Below are positions 16,260 through 24,431 of a stretch of 45,384 nucleotides of DNA, in pieces. Source of the DNA: a virus; IMG/VR virus record IMGVR_UViG_3300025379_000021, positions 1 to 45,384 of that record. One strand, given 5' to 3'. The notes under the pieces were generated by a model. That model had not been told where the DNA came from. It did no database searches and was given only the letters and a program-made list of their open reading frames with translations. Positions within the stretch are counted from its first letter, which is position 1. Each line of letters starts with the position of its first letter. Both the position numbers and the translations under genes were made by a program.

Positions 16260-16477
16260 TGGGTAACTTAACACTTAACGGTTCATCAAGCGGCCAGATT
16301 ACCCTGTCACCAACGGCTGTGGCGGGGACGAATACGCTAACCCTGCCAGCGGCTACAGGCACAGTTTTAGCATCCACAGCAGTATCTTCATCGTCAACCA
16401 ATACGGTAACCAATAAGATTGCCATAAACATTGGTGGCACGACGTATTATTTGCTTGCATCCACATCAGGAACCTAA
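16259..16477 (+). CDS. Short fibre-associated protein
   Basis: 72 residues, beta-rich, opening NLTLNGSSSGQITLSPTAVA and closing GGTTYYLLASTSGT. The N-terminal repeat (TLTLPAATGTVL) is the same type used at the start of many S74 fibres, and the last residues look like a beta-strand cap. Start is at TAATG, overlapping the HNH stop. It may be a small fibre subunit or a spacer ring between fibres. It might also be an old fibre shortened by the adjacent endonuclease insertion. Confidence 0.55.
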   Translation: MGNLTLNGSSSGQITLSPTAVAGTNTLTLPAATGTVLASTAVSSSSTNTVTNKIAINIGGTTYYLLASTSGT

Positions 16478-16480
16478 TTC

Positions 16481-17818
16481 ATGGCCGCAACTCTTAAAAC
16501 AACAGTTATCCAAGAACCATCTTCTGGTACGGTTAACATGACGCTTGGTTCCACGGGCGGTGTAACCTTTGGCTCATCCATTACAAGTAACACCATTACC
16601 AGTGCCGCTTCTACTGCACTGACGATTCAGTCTGCGGGTACGACCGCAATGACGATTGATACGTCTCAGAATGTGGGTATTGGGACGAGTTCAACATCTG
16701 GTCAGCGTCTTGCTGTTGTCCAATCTAATGCTTCTGGTCTTATTTATACGTTGCTCCAAAACAATGCAGCAGGTGGTAATACAGGGCAAGGCGTACAATT
16801 AACATTTAGCAATGACTCTGGCGGCGGCGCAACTTCACCAAGCGGGTATATCAAAACTCTTAATACAGGTGGCGCAAATAACGCATCCGCTATGGCGTTT
16901 GGCGGGTATAATGGCGGCTCATTCGTAGAAAATATGCGCATCGACTCCTCCGGCAACGTAGGTATTGGTGTTACGCCTAATACGGGTTGGGGAAGTTCCG
17001 CTAAAGTTCTTCAAATGGGTGCTTATAGCGCGTTTTATCAAAATAATATTGGCTACCCAGAAGTAAGTTTTAACTCTTACGAAAGTTCAAATGCGGTATA
17101 CAAATACCAAATAAGCAGTAATCCAGCATCTTTGTACAGTCAAAGAAGCGCGCAACACGTTTGGTATATAGCCCCTTCAGGAACCGCTGGAAACACCATT
17201 TCCTTTACCCAAGCAATGACGCTTGACACCTCCGGCAATCTGCTGGTGGGGACGACAAGTACGTTTGGCAAATTAAGAGTACAACAATCCGCTAATGGTT
17301 TATCTGCACTTTTAGAAAACACTTTATCAAGTGGTTTTACTTCAGAAATTTGTTCAGTAAGACCGTCACAAAATACAACAAACGGTTCATTTTATGCTTT
17401 TTCTTATTTTAACAATGCAACCGCCACATACAAATTTTATGTGATTGACAGCGGTGCAATTTATTCAACAAGCACCAGCATTACAGCTATTTCGGATCAA
17501 CGTCATAAAGAAAATGTAAGACCATTGGAAACAGGTCTTGCAGATGTTCTTAAACTTCAGCCGCGTAGATTTGATTGGAAAGAGGGAAAAGGCACAGACC
17601 GCAAAGATGTCGCTGGTTTTATTGCTCAAGAAGTTCAAGCCGTTCTTCCCGATTTGGTTGAAGAATGGAAAGAAAATAAAGACGATACAGAACAATATCT
17701 TGGCATTCGTATGACAGATATGATTCCAACTCTTGTCAAAGCCATCCAAGAACTATCCACCAAAGTAGACGCCCAAGCCGCTGAAATCACCGCCCTTCAA
17801 GCCAAGGTAGGAGCATAA
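16481..17818 (+). CDS. Tail fibre with self-cleaving S74 chaperone domain (fibre 1)
   Basis: 445 residues. The first ~335 residues are beta-structured fibre (repeated phrases NVGIGT and RIDSSGN). The C-terminal ~108 residues are a peptidase S74 intramolecular chaperone: SDQRHKENV with S338 and K343 as the Ser-Lys dyad, then DVAGFIAQEVQAVLPDLV and the final helix (MIPTLVKAIQELSTKVDAQA). The domain trimerises the fibre, then cuts itself off before the Ser. A second fibre of the same plan follows after one base. Confidence 0.85.
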   Translation: MAATLKTTVIQEPSSGTVNMTLGSTGGVTFGSSITSNTITSAASTALTIQSAGTTAMTIDTSQNVGIGTSSTSGQRLAVVQSNASGLIYTLLQNNAAGGNTGQGVQLTFSNDSGGGATSPSGYIKTLNTGGANNASAMAFGGYNGGSFVENMRIDSSGNVGIGVTPNTGWGSSAKVLQMGAYSAFYQNNIGYPEVSFNSYESSNAVYKYQISSNPASLYSQRSAQHVWYIAPSGTAGNTISFTQAMTLDTSGNLLVGTTSTFGKLRVQQSANGLSALLENTLSSGFTSEICSVRPSQNTTNGSFYAFSYFNNATATYKFYVIDSGAIYSTSTSITAISDQRHKENVRPLETGLADVLKLQPRRFDWKEGKGTDRKDVAGFIAQEVQAVLPDLVEEWKENKDDTEQYLGIRMTDMIPTLVKAIQELSTKVDAQAAEITALQAKVGA

Positions 17819-17819
17819 T

Positions 17820-18896
17820 ATGGCCATCGTACTAAATGGGTCCACGGGAATACAGAACGTCCTTGGGTCGGCATCTTCTCCTGCTGAAAGCAATACATCA
17901 TCTTCTAATACTGGCTTATATTTCCCATCCAGTACGACATTAGGCTTGTCTACGGCGGGTACTAATGCGCTGTATATAGATGCGTCTCAGAATGTGGGTA
18001 TTGGGACGACTTCGCCTTCATCTTATGGAAAATTAACTATTATTCCATCATCTCAGGTAACTACTGTGGCTGGAGCCAATCAACTTATGATTGGTGAAAG
18101 CTCACAAACTACAAATTATTATTTAAAAGCGGGATACGCTCTTTTAAGTAGTACTTGGACCGGAGTAATAGACGCAATTTCCGGTGGGTCGGGTACTAAT
18201 TTAGCAATCAATCCAACTGGCGGCAACGTAGGTATTGGGACGACTTCGCCAGCGGCACGCCTTGATCTTGGCAGTAACTTTTACAGCGGAACTCCATCAA
18301 CGCTTTCTCAGGCAATCAATAACCTATCACTTTATGCAGCCAGCGGAACACCATATTATGGTTTTGGCGTATCATCAAATTTTCTAAATATAACTGGTGG
18401 AGAGGCTACTGCTGGAATTAGATTTAATACAGGCGGCGTTAACGAACGTATGCGTATAGACTCCTCCGGCAATCTGCTGGTGGGGTATACGTCATCAAAC
18501 GGTTCATACAAACTTCAAGTAAATAGCCAAATATTTGCTACATCGTCAACCATTGCAACGTCTGATGCCAATTACAAAACTAATGTCACGCCGCTTACTG
18601 GCGCGTTAGACCTTGTAAGCAAATTAAATCCGGTTTCATTTAATTGGAAACAGCATCCGGTTCACGATTTTGATACACAAAACACAACGGTTGGATTTTT
18701 GGCCCAAGAAGTGCAAACTGCATTGTCCGGTCAGGCTTATGTCAACAGCATAATTAAAGAAAGCGAAGTTACGCTTCTTGATGAAACCAAAGAGAAATTT
18801 CTTGGTATTGCGGAAGGTAACATGATTGCCATTCTTACAAAAGCCATCCAAGAACTTAAAGCAGAATTTGACGCATATAAGAGTTCACACCCATGA
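17820..18896 (+). CDS. Tail fibre with self-cleaving S74 chaperone domain (fibre 2)
   Basis: 358 residues, paralogous in layout to fibre 1. The beta-structured part contains NVGIGTTSP twice and RMRIDSSGNLLVG. The S74 domain starts at S248 with the same spacing to Lys as in fibre 1 (SDANYK, K253). It continues VGFLAQEVQTALSG and ends in the helix MIAILTKAIQELKAEFDAYK. The first dozen codons and the receptor-binding middle differ from fibre 1, so the two may recognise different receptors. Its stop overlaps the next HNH start (ATGA). Confidence 0.85.
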   Translation: MAIVLNGSTGIQNVLGSASSPAESNTSSSNTGLYFPSSTTLGLSTAGTNALYIDASQNVGIGTTSPSSYGKLTIIPSSQVTTVAGANQLMIGESSQTTNYYLKAGYALLSSTWTGVIDAISGGSGTNLAINPTGGNVGIGTTSPAARLDLGSNFYSGTPSTLSQAINNLSLYAASGTPYYGFGVSSNFLNITGGEATAGIRFNTGGVNERMRIDSSGNLLVGYTSSNGSYKLQVNSQIFATSSTIATSDANYKTNVTPLTGALDLVSKLNPVSFNWKQHPVHDFDTQNTTVGFLAQEVQTALSGQAYVNSIIKESEVTLLDETKEKFLGIAEGNMIAILTKAIQELKAEFDAYKSSHP

Positions 18897-19390
18897 TGAA
18901 AAGAAATATTTTACCCTCAATTGAATTGCTTAATGAGTTATTTGAACTTAAAAATGGAACATTGTTTCGTAAAAAATCCGTAAGTAAAAATACCAAAATT
19001 GGCGACAAAGTTGGCACAATAAGCAGCAATGGTTACTTGCAAATTAGAATTGAAGGTAAATTATACGCCGGACATCGCATTATATACAAAATGGCTACTG
19101 GTAAAGAACCTGAAACTCTTGACCATATTGATGGAAACCGTTTGAACAATTCTTTGGATAATTTGCGGGAAGTTAATGCAAGTCAAAACGCAACAAATGC
19201 CAAAAAAATTAAAAATAGTTCAGGATACAAAAATGTTATTTGGAACAAACCACGAAACAAATGGTTAGTTAAGCTCATGGTTAATGGTAAACAAAAATAT
19301 ATTGCTGAAACCGTAGACCTTAATTTAGCTAATCAAATTGCCATTCAAGCGCGGGAAAAGTACCATGGTGATTATGCCCGTCATTATTAA
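18893..19390 (+). CDS. HNH homing endonuclease with AP2-like domain
   Basis: 165 residues, start ATG overlapping the fibre 2 stop (ATGATGA; the second ATG at 18896 is out of frame). An N-terminal region (LNELFELKNGTLFRKKS) leads to the HNH core (YAGHRIIYKMATGKEP then LDHIDGNRLNNSLDNL) and the AP2-like end (GYKNVIWNKPRNKWLVKLMV). It is clearly related to the protein encoded at 44265, with the same domain order and the shared phrase LDHIDGNR.NN..DNLR, and more distantly to the one at 15729. Base use is AT-rich compared with the fibre genes, fitting independent arrival. Confidence 0.85.
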   Translation: MMKRNILPSIELLNELFELKNGTLFRKKSVSKNTKIGDKVGTISSNGYLQIRIEGKLYAGHRIIYKMATGKEPETLDHIDGNRLNNSLDNLREVNASQNATNAKKIKNSSGYKNVIWNKPRNKWLVKLMVNGKQKYIAETVDLNLANQIAIQAREKYHGDYARHY

Positions 19391-19409
19391 TTTTGAACAA
19401 TATCGTTAA

Positions 19410-19426
19410 CCTTATCATCTATAAGG
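19410..19426 (+). promoter_or_regulatory. Hairpin covering the ribosome site of the next gene
   Basis: CCTTAT (19410-19415) pairs perfectly with ATAAGG (19421-19426) around CATCT. The right arm includes the start of the ribosome site AAGGA (19423-19427), 8 bases before the ATG at 19436. It could lower initiation unless ribosomes from upstream open it. Confidence 0.35.
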
Positions 19427-19435
19427 ATCATTAAA

Positions 19436-19765
19436 ATGTCTATTACATACACTTGGAATATCACTGCAATGGACTGCTACCCCCAGTCTGAAGGCCAGAC
19501 GGATGTAGTGTTCACTGTCCACTGGACCCTTAATGGTACAGATGGAACATATAATGGCTCTGTCTATGGTACGGTCGGCGTAACCTACACGGCAGGTGAA
19601 CCATTCACTCCATATGCACAGCTTACTGAAGCGCAGGTGCAAGGTTGGACAACGGCTTCTCTTGGTGCAGAGCAAGTTGCTGCTTTGGAAGCCAACATCG
19701 ACGCACAGATTCAGCAACAGATCACGCCTACAAGCGTTAACCTACCGCCGCCTTGGAGTGCATGA
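19436..19765 (+). CDS. Small conserved phage protein, unknown function
   Basis: 109 residues. The N-terminal 60 residues form beta strands (ITYTWNITAMDCYPQSEGQT; VVFTVHWTLNGTDGTY), followed by PFTPYAQLTEAQVQGWTTAS and a C-terminal helix ending in PPPWSA. I recognise this pattern from many marine phages, where it sits among fibre genes and has no assigned function. The stop overlaps the next start (ATGATGA). A fibre-assembly or fibre-attachment role is a guess from position. Confidence 0.65.
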   Translation: MSITYTWNITAMDCYPQSEGQTDVVFTVHWTLNGTDGTYNGSVYGTVGVTYTAGEPFTPYAQLTEAQVQGWTTASLGAEQVAALEANIDAQIQQQITPTSVNLPPPWSA

Positions 19766-20004
19766 TGAATCTTGATTGGCAGCAAATTGTTAACATTATC
19801 ATTACGGCGGGTTTTGCTGCGGTCGGGTATTTCTATGCCCAAATCGTCAATGAGCAAAAACGTGACCGCCAAATGATCAATGACATACGGGTTGATCTGC
19901 CAACAAAATACGTCAGCAAAGACGATCTTACGTCCCACTTAAACCGGATTGAGGCCATGCTGACAAAGATATTTGATAGACTTGAACAGAAGGTGGATAA
20001 ATAA
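19762..20004 (+). CDS. Single-pass membrane protein with coiled coil
   Basis: 80 residues. One transmembrane helix (QQIVNIIITAGFAAVGYFYA, about residues 5-25) is followed by a charged region (NEQKRDRQMINDIRVDLPTK) and a C-terminal coiled coil (LNRIEAMLTKIFDRLEQKVD). This layout is shared by XhlA-like and spanin-like small lysis proteins, but the real lysis cassette is 15 kb downstream. Start is taken at 19762 (overlap with previous stop); 19765 is equally good. The TAA shares its last A with the next ATG. Confidence 0.65.
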   Translation: MMNLDWQQIVNIIITAGFAAVGYFYAQIVNEQKRDRQMINDIRVDLPTKYVSKDDLTSHLNRIEAMLTKIFDRLEQKVDK

Positions 20005-20558
20005 TGGCTACCACCAGTAACAAGCAGTTAAACAAACCAACATATAATCAGACATCGCCAACGTGGGATATCCCACTAAACGCGAATGCTGATATTTTGG
20101 ATGCGGCCTTAGGCTCCACCGCCTCAGTTGCTTTGACGAATACAAATGTTACCCTTACATCTACCCAATGCCAAAATATGCGTATTTTGCTTACGGGTAC
20201 TATTTCTACCAACATTACAATAACATTCCCATCAGAGGGCGGATTTTGGATTGTTTCCAATCAGACCATTGGCGCGTATTATATTACAGCAGCATCGGCT
20301 GGCGGCGGAAACGCCGTTATAATCAATCAAGGTTTTAACGTAACCGTATATTCTGATGGAACAAATATATTTTACGCCAACGACGGGCTAACATCTACCG
20401 CCGGGGCGGCAAACGGAATATTTTATTTGAACAATCAAGAAGTTACCGCTAATTATACAATACCATCAAATCAAAACGCCATGACGGCGGGGCCTATTAC
20501 GATTGATGCTGGAGTTACAATAGTTGTTAATTCACCGTCTACTTGGACAATTATATAG
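20004..20558 (+). CDS. Small tail fibre protein with shared C-terminal cap
   Basis: 184 residues. It begins MATTSNKQLNKPTYNQTSPT and WDIPLNANADILDAALG, a common fibre attachment start, followed by beta-rich sequence. The final ~48 residues (NGIFYLNNQEVTANYTIP...PSTWTII) match the end of the 982-residue fibre encoded at 12784. That segment probably makes the trimer tip or cap. The gene starts at TAATG. Confidence 0.75.
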   Translation: MATTSNKQLNKPTYNQTSPTWDIPLNANADILDAALGSTASVALTNTNVTLTSTQCQNMRILLTGTISTNITITFPSEGGFWIVSNQTIGAYYITAASAGGGNAVIINQGFNVTVYSDGTNIFYANDGLTSTAGAANGIFYLNNQEVTANYTIPSNQNAMTAGPITIDAGVTIVVNSPSTWTII

Positions 20559-20567
20559 GAGATAAAA

Positions 20568-20759
20568 ATGGAAAATTTGAAATTGAACCTTAGCTTAACG
20601 GTTTCTGAAATTAATGTCGTACTTGCTGGTCTTGGAAAGCTACCTCTTGAGGCGGGCATTGCGGTGTACGAAAATATTAAAACCCAAGCACAGCCTCAGA
20701 TTAATGCGGCTGAAACCGCATCATCTTCTCCCGCTCCTGTGGATACGCCCGCTCAGTAA
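20568..20759 (+). CDS. Small conserved phage protein
   Basis: 63 residues with a good ribosome site (AGGAGATAAAA). The ordered part is LKLNLSLTVSEINVVLAGLG then LPLEAGIAVYENIKTQAQPQ, an amphipathic helix pair; the tail is Ala/Pro/Ser-rich and disordered. The pattern (L.V.EIN.VL..LG.LP...) occurs in many phages near fibre genes. Function is unknown. Confidence 0.65.
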   Translation: MENLKLNLSLTVSEINVVLAGLGKLPLEAGIAVYENIKTQAQPQINAAETASSSPAPVDTPAQ

Positions 20760-20774
20760 TGAAAGTAGGCAGTC

Positions 20775-21704
20775 GTGAACTATACGGATTATTTGTCTCA
20801 GATTTCTACTCTGGCAGTTGTCCCCACGACTGATCCTAACTTTTTGATCATTTTACCTCAGGCAATTAATTATGCCCAATTGCGTATGCAACGGGACATA
20901 GATTTCCTGTCAACACAGGTGTACGACTCAACATCGTACACCACCACCTCCGGCAACAATCTGGTCACTATACCTACGGCAGCGTTCATTACGTTGCAGA
21001 CGATTCAGGTAAATAACAATGGCGTAAACTATCCATTGACCCCTGTGGCGAAGGAATATATCCAATCTGTATATAATAGTGTTGCCAGTTCGGGAGTTCC
21101 AAGTGTCTTTGCTGTATATGGCGGTGATTCGGCCACGACTGGAAATACAAGCCAGTACATTCTCCTTGGGCCGTATCCTAACGCATCTTATTCATTAACT
21201 TTAACGGGAACAGTGCATTCTAACCCGTTGGGTGGACTGCCAAGCATTGCTTCTGTAAACACAATCAATACACAAGCAACGATTACGTTTTCTTCCGCTC
21301 ATGGGTTAACGACAGGAAATACCGTTTATTTGGGCAACTTCAGCTCTTTATCGTACAATGGTTCGTATGCAGTTTCAGTAGTTAACTCAACCGTTATCCA
21401 AATTACGTTGGGCGGCCTTTATGGAAACCCAACATCCATTGGTTATGCGGCCAACGGAAACAATGCCAATTTTATCTCAACTTATTTGCCGGATATGTTA
21501 ATTGCGGCATCTATGATTTACATTGGCGGTTATCAACGCAATTTTTCATCAACGGGCGCTGACCAACAAATGCCTGTGAATTGGGAGCAGCAGTATCAGA
21601 CGCTCCTTAAAGGTGCGATGGTAGAGGAGTATAGGAAAAAATTTCAATCCTCAGCTTGGGGATCGCAATCGCCTTCACCTATTGCTACACCGCCAAGGGG
21701 GTAA
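20775..21704 (+). CDS. Second gp4-like adaptor protein with inserted beta module
   Basis: 309 residues from a GTG start; no ATG is available near it and the helix begins immediately. The outer parts (FLIILPQAINYAQLRMQRDI; STYLPDMLIAASMIYIGGYQ; VNWEQQYQTLLKGAMVEEYR) follow the helical gp4-like adaptor pattern. Residues about 159-225 are an inserted beta module (ATITFSSAHGLTTGNTVYL, then YNGSYAVSVVN) that also appears in the proteins encoded at 12055 and 21708. The gp10-like gene follows after 3 bases, as P22 gene 10 follows gene 4. Confidence 0.68.
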   Translation: MNYTDYLSQISTLAVVPTTDPNFLIILPQAINYAQLRMQRDIDFLSTQVYDSTSYTTTSGNNLVTIPTAAFITLQTIQVNNNGVNYPLTPVAKEYIQSVYNSVASSGVPSVFAVYGGDSATTGNTSQYILLGPYPNASYSLTLTGTVHSNPLGGLPSIASVNTINTQATITFSSAHGLTTGNTVYLGNFSSLSYNGSYAVSVVNSTVIQITLGGLYGNPTSIGYAANGNNANFISTYLPDMLIAASMIYIGGYQRNFSSTGADQQMPVNWEQQYQTLLKGAMVEEYRKKFQSSAWGSQSPSPIATPPRG

Positions 21705-21707
21705 CCT

Positions 21708-23996
21708 ATGGCACGTAGTACGCTCAAACTGATTCCGGGAACGGATTTAATTGTAACGCCAGTTCTAAATGAAGCGGCGTTATCACAGACCAATTTGATT
21801 CGGTTTCTTCCAGACCGCAATAATTTTGGCTTGCCCCAAAAACTGGGCGGTTGGGTTGCATATTATAACTCCCCAATTCAATCTACCGTAAGGGCCTTAA
21901 AAGGGTTTGCGGATTTAGATGCGGTAAACCATCTTGCAATTGGCGCGACAAACGAATTGGATGTTTTAACCAATGGCAGCTTATCCAATATTACGCCGTA
22001 TATTTACACGGATAATCCAGCGCCAAATTATACAACTTCCGCAGGTTCTTCCACAGTAACCGTTAGTGACTCTAACATCACTACGTCTAATTTAGATTAT
22101 GTGGAATTTGTTACCCCTGTGTCTGTCGGGGGAATTGTCTTAACAGGTCCATATAATACAACTTTTGTATCCAGTTCATCATATACGATAACAGCAGGTT
22201 CTGCCGCTACATCCAGCGTATCAAATGGCGGGTATGTTTATGCGTTTACATCCGGATCTGGATCTCAAGTTGTCTCATGCAATTTTCCTAATCATGGATA
22301 TAGCATTGGAACATCGTTTTATATTGGCGTTTCAACCAGCGTAGGTGGAATAAATTTATTTGGACTTTATACGGTTTTATCCGTTACTGATGCAAATAAC
22401 TTCACGTTTAATTCTGGAACCACAGCAACATCTACAGCTGGCCCCGTTTCAATTAATGCGGGAAACGTAAACATTAATTATTATGTTACGGGAAACCCTC
22501 AAATCCAAGGTTCTGGGTTTGGTGTTGTTAGCCAGTCTTTTGTAAATGGCTCTATTTCTGGAACACTTTTAACGGTCGCATCATTCGCCTCAGGTGTTCC
22601 ATTATCTGTTGGAATGACAATTACGGGATCAGGTATTGCGTCTAACACGGTTGTCACCGCTTACGGAACGGGCAGAGGCGGCGCTGGAACTTATACGGTA
22701 AGCATCAGCCAAACCGTATCATCTACATCAATAACAGGTACGGGAAGTTATGGATTTGGTGGATTTGGTGTAGGCGTTTCGTTCTCTTCTTCTTTACCGG
22801 GGTCGCCAATTACGGCTGAAGATTGGTCTTTGGACAATTTCGGTCAGGATTTGGTTGCTTGCCCTGCTGGCGGCGCTATTTATTATTGGCAGCCTAATGG
22901 TTCGTTTTTGAACGCGCAATTGCTTGGTTCGCAAGTTCCGCTGGTCAATGATGGAATATTTATCGCTATGCCACAGCGTCAAGTTGTTGCGTGGGGTAGT
23001 TCATTTACGCTTCAACAAGACCCTCTTTTGATTCGCTGGTCTGATGTTTCCGATTTTACGACGTGGATAGGAACCGCTCAAAACCAAGCAGGTTCTTTCC
23101 GCATACCTACGGGTTCCAAAATTGTAACTTGCGTTCAGGCGGCACAACAAGGTCTAATTTGGACTGATTTGGACTTATGGTCCATGCAGTATATTGGTGC
23201 GCCTCTGGTTTATGGGTTTAACAAGATCGGTGCAAATTGCGGCGCTATTTCCCGCAAGTGTGTTGGTCAATTAAACAACACTATCTATTGGATGTCTCAA
23301 AAGCAGTTCTTTATGAATGCTGGCCAAGGTCCCCAACCAATGCCTTGCCCTGTTTGGGACGTTCTTTTTCAAAACCTTAATACGGGAAGCGATGCTAATG
23401 GCGTACCGTACACCCAACATATTCGTTGCGCGGTTAATAGCCAATTTAATGAAATAACTTGGTATTACCCATCCGTTAATAGCACGAACGGGGAAAATGA
23501 TTCTTATGTCAAATTTAACATGTCAATCAACCAATGGGACTACGGTTCTCTTGGCCGTACTGCTTGGATTGATCAATCTGTGCTTGGGCCTCCCATTGGT
23601 GCTGGGACTGATAATTATTTATACCAGCATGAAATAGGAAACGATGCTGCATCCGGCACTCAGGCGGTCGCGATGAACTCTTCATTCCAAACGGGTTATT
23701 TTGAAATAGCTGATGCGGACAACATCATGTTTGTTGACCAAGTTTGGCCAGACATGAAATGGGGAACGTATAGCGGTAACCCAAATGCAACCGTTCAAAT
23801 GACATTTTATGGGACTAATTATCCGGGGGATACCCCAATTGTTTACGGGCCGTATCCTATGACGCAACAAACTGAATATATTTCCACCCGTATTCGGGCG
23901 CGTTTAATAGCAATTAATGTATCATCTAATGACGTAGGCACATTCTGGCGGCTTGGCGGCATACGCTACCGCGCAAGTGCAGACGGAAAATATTGA
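21708..23996 (+). CDS. P22 gp10-like DNA stabilisation / tail hub protein with module insertions
   Basis: 762 residues. In P22, gp10 (472 residues) sits below gp4, closes the channel and contacts the tailspikes. The N-terminus (LNEAALSQTNLIRFLPD; GLPQKLGGWVAYYN; NHLAIGATNELDVLTNGSLS) and the second half (WSLDNFGQDLVACPAGGAIY; VAWGSSFTLQQDPLLIRWSD; GLIWTDLDLWSMQYIG) fit this beta-propeller family. The extra length is explained by insertions at about residues 175-245 (module B) and 276-343 (module A, SVGMTITGSGIASNTVVTAY). Cys-rich touches near residues 465-550 are ordinary. Confidence 0.75.
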   Translation: MARSTLKLIPGTDLIVTPVLNEAALSQTNLIRFLPDRNNFGLPQKLGGWVAYYNSPIQSTVRALKGFADLDAVNHLAIGATNELDVLTNGSLSNITPYIYTDNPAPNYTTSAGSSTVTVSDSNITTSNLDYVEFVTPVSVGGIVLTGPYNTTFVSSSSYTITAGSAATSSVSNGGYVYAFTSGSGSQVVSCNFPNHGYSIGTSFYIGVSTSVGGINLFGLYTVLSVTDANNFTFNSGTTATSTAGPVSINAGNVNINYYVTGNPQIQGSGFGVVSQSFVNGSISGTLLTVASFASGVPLSVGMTITGSGIASNTVVTAYGTGRGGAGTYTVSISQTVSSTSITGTGSYGFGGFGVGVSFSSSLPGSPITAEDWSLDNFGQDLVACPAGGAIYYWQPNGSFLNAQLLGSQVPLVNDGIFIAMPQRQVVAWGSSFTLQQDPLLIRWSDVSDFTTWIGTAQNQAGSFRIPTGSKIVTCVQAAQQGLIWTDLDLWSMQYIGAPLVYGFNKIGANCGAISRKCVGQLNNTIYWMSQKQFFMNAGQGPQPMPCPVWDVLFQNLNTGSDANGVPYTQHIRCAVNSQFNEITWYYPSVNSTNGENDSYVKFNMSINQWDYGSLGRTAWIDQSVLGPPIGAGTDNYLYQHEIGNDAASGTQAVAMNSSFQTGYFEIADADNIMFVDQVWPDMKWGTYSGNPNATVQMTFYGTNYPGDTPIVYGPYPMTQQTEYISTRIRARLIAINVSSNDVGTFWRLGGIRYRASADGKY

Positions 23997-24009
23997 GTAG
24001 GAGGTTTCC

Positions 24010-24375
24010 ATCGCATCCTTAGACGACCTGTTATCCGCCCAAAAGAATGGTGTTGTAGCCCTTAACTCAATCGCAAACTATGACGGTTTGCGAACGGGAT
24101 ACTACGGCAATACCAATACTAAAGAAATTGCGGCGGCTACTACCAAGGTAATTAAGCCCTCATCTGGCTGGTTGGCAACGATTTCTGTCATAGCCGTCGG
24201 TTCTACGACTGGTTACATTTACGATACCAATAATTCCGGTTCACTGACGGGTAACAGGATTTACGCTATCCCGTCTTCTTTGGGGATTGGTATATACCAA
24301 ATACAGATACCATTTGCGACGGGGCTTACAATTGTGACGGGAACAGGGTCAATTGTTTCCTTGACATATACCTAA
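24010..24375 (+). CDS. Small virion-type protein with probable AUC start codon
   Basis: 121 residues if it starts at ATC 24010. The frame is closed upstream by TAG at 23998 and has no ATG, GTG or TTG until a TTG at 24088. A strong ribosome site AGGAGG (23999-24004) lies 5 bases before the ATC, and the product would open (I/M)ASLDDLLSAQKNGVVALN, a natural-looking helical start. The rest is beta-rich (GWLATISVIAVGSTTGYIYD; GIYQIQIPFATGLTIVTGTG). Starting at the TTG would delete that helix and has no good ribosome site. A single-base change from ATG, or a base-call error, would also explain it. Confidence 0.65.
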   Translation: MASLDDLLSAQKNGVVALNSIANYDGLRTGYYGNTNTKEIAAATTKVIKPSSGWLATISVIAVGSTTGYIYDTNNSGSLTGNRIYAIPSSLGIGIYQIQIPFATGLTIVTGTGSIVSLTYT

Positions 24376-24431
24376 CAGGACTATCGAAATTTTAAATTTT
24401 AGTGTAAATATTTGGGATTAAGGAGACTAAC

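Noticed and set aside
24376-24431. AT-rich palindrome AAATTTTAAATTTT as a promoter
   Set aside because: No -35-like box lies at a suitable distance, and AT-rich self-complementarity of this kind is common by chance.
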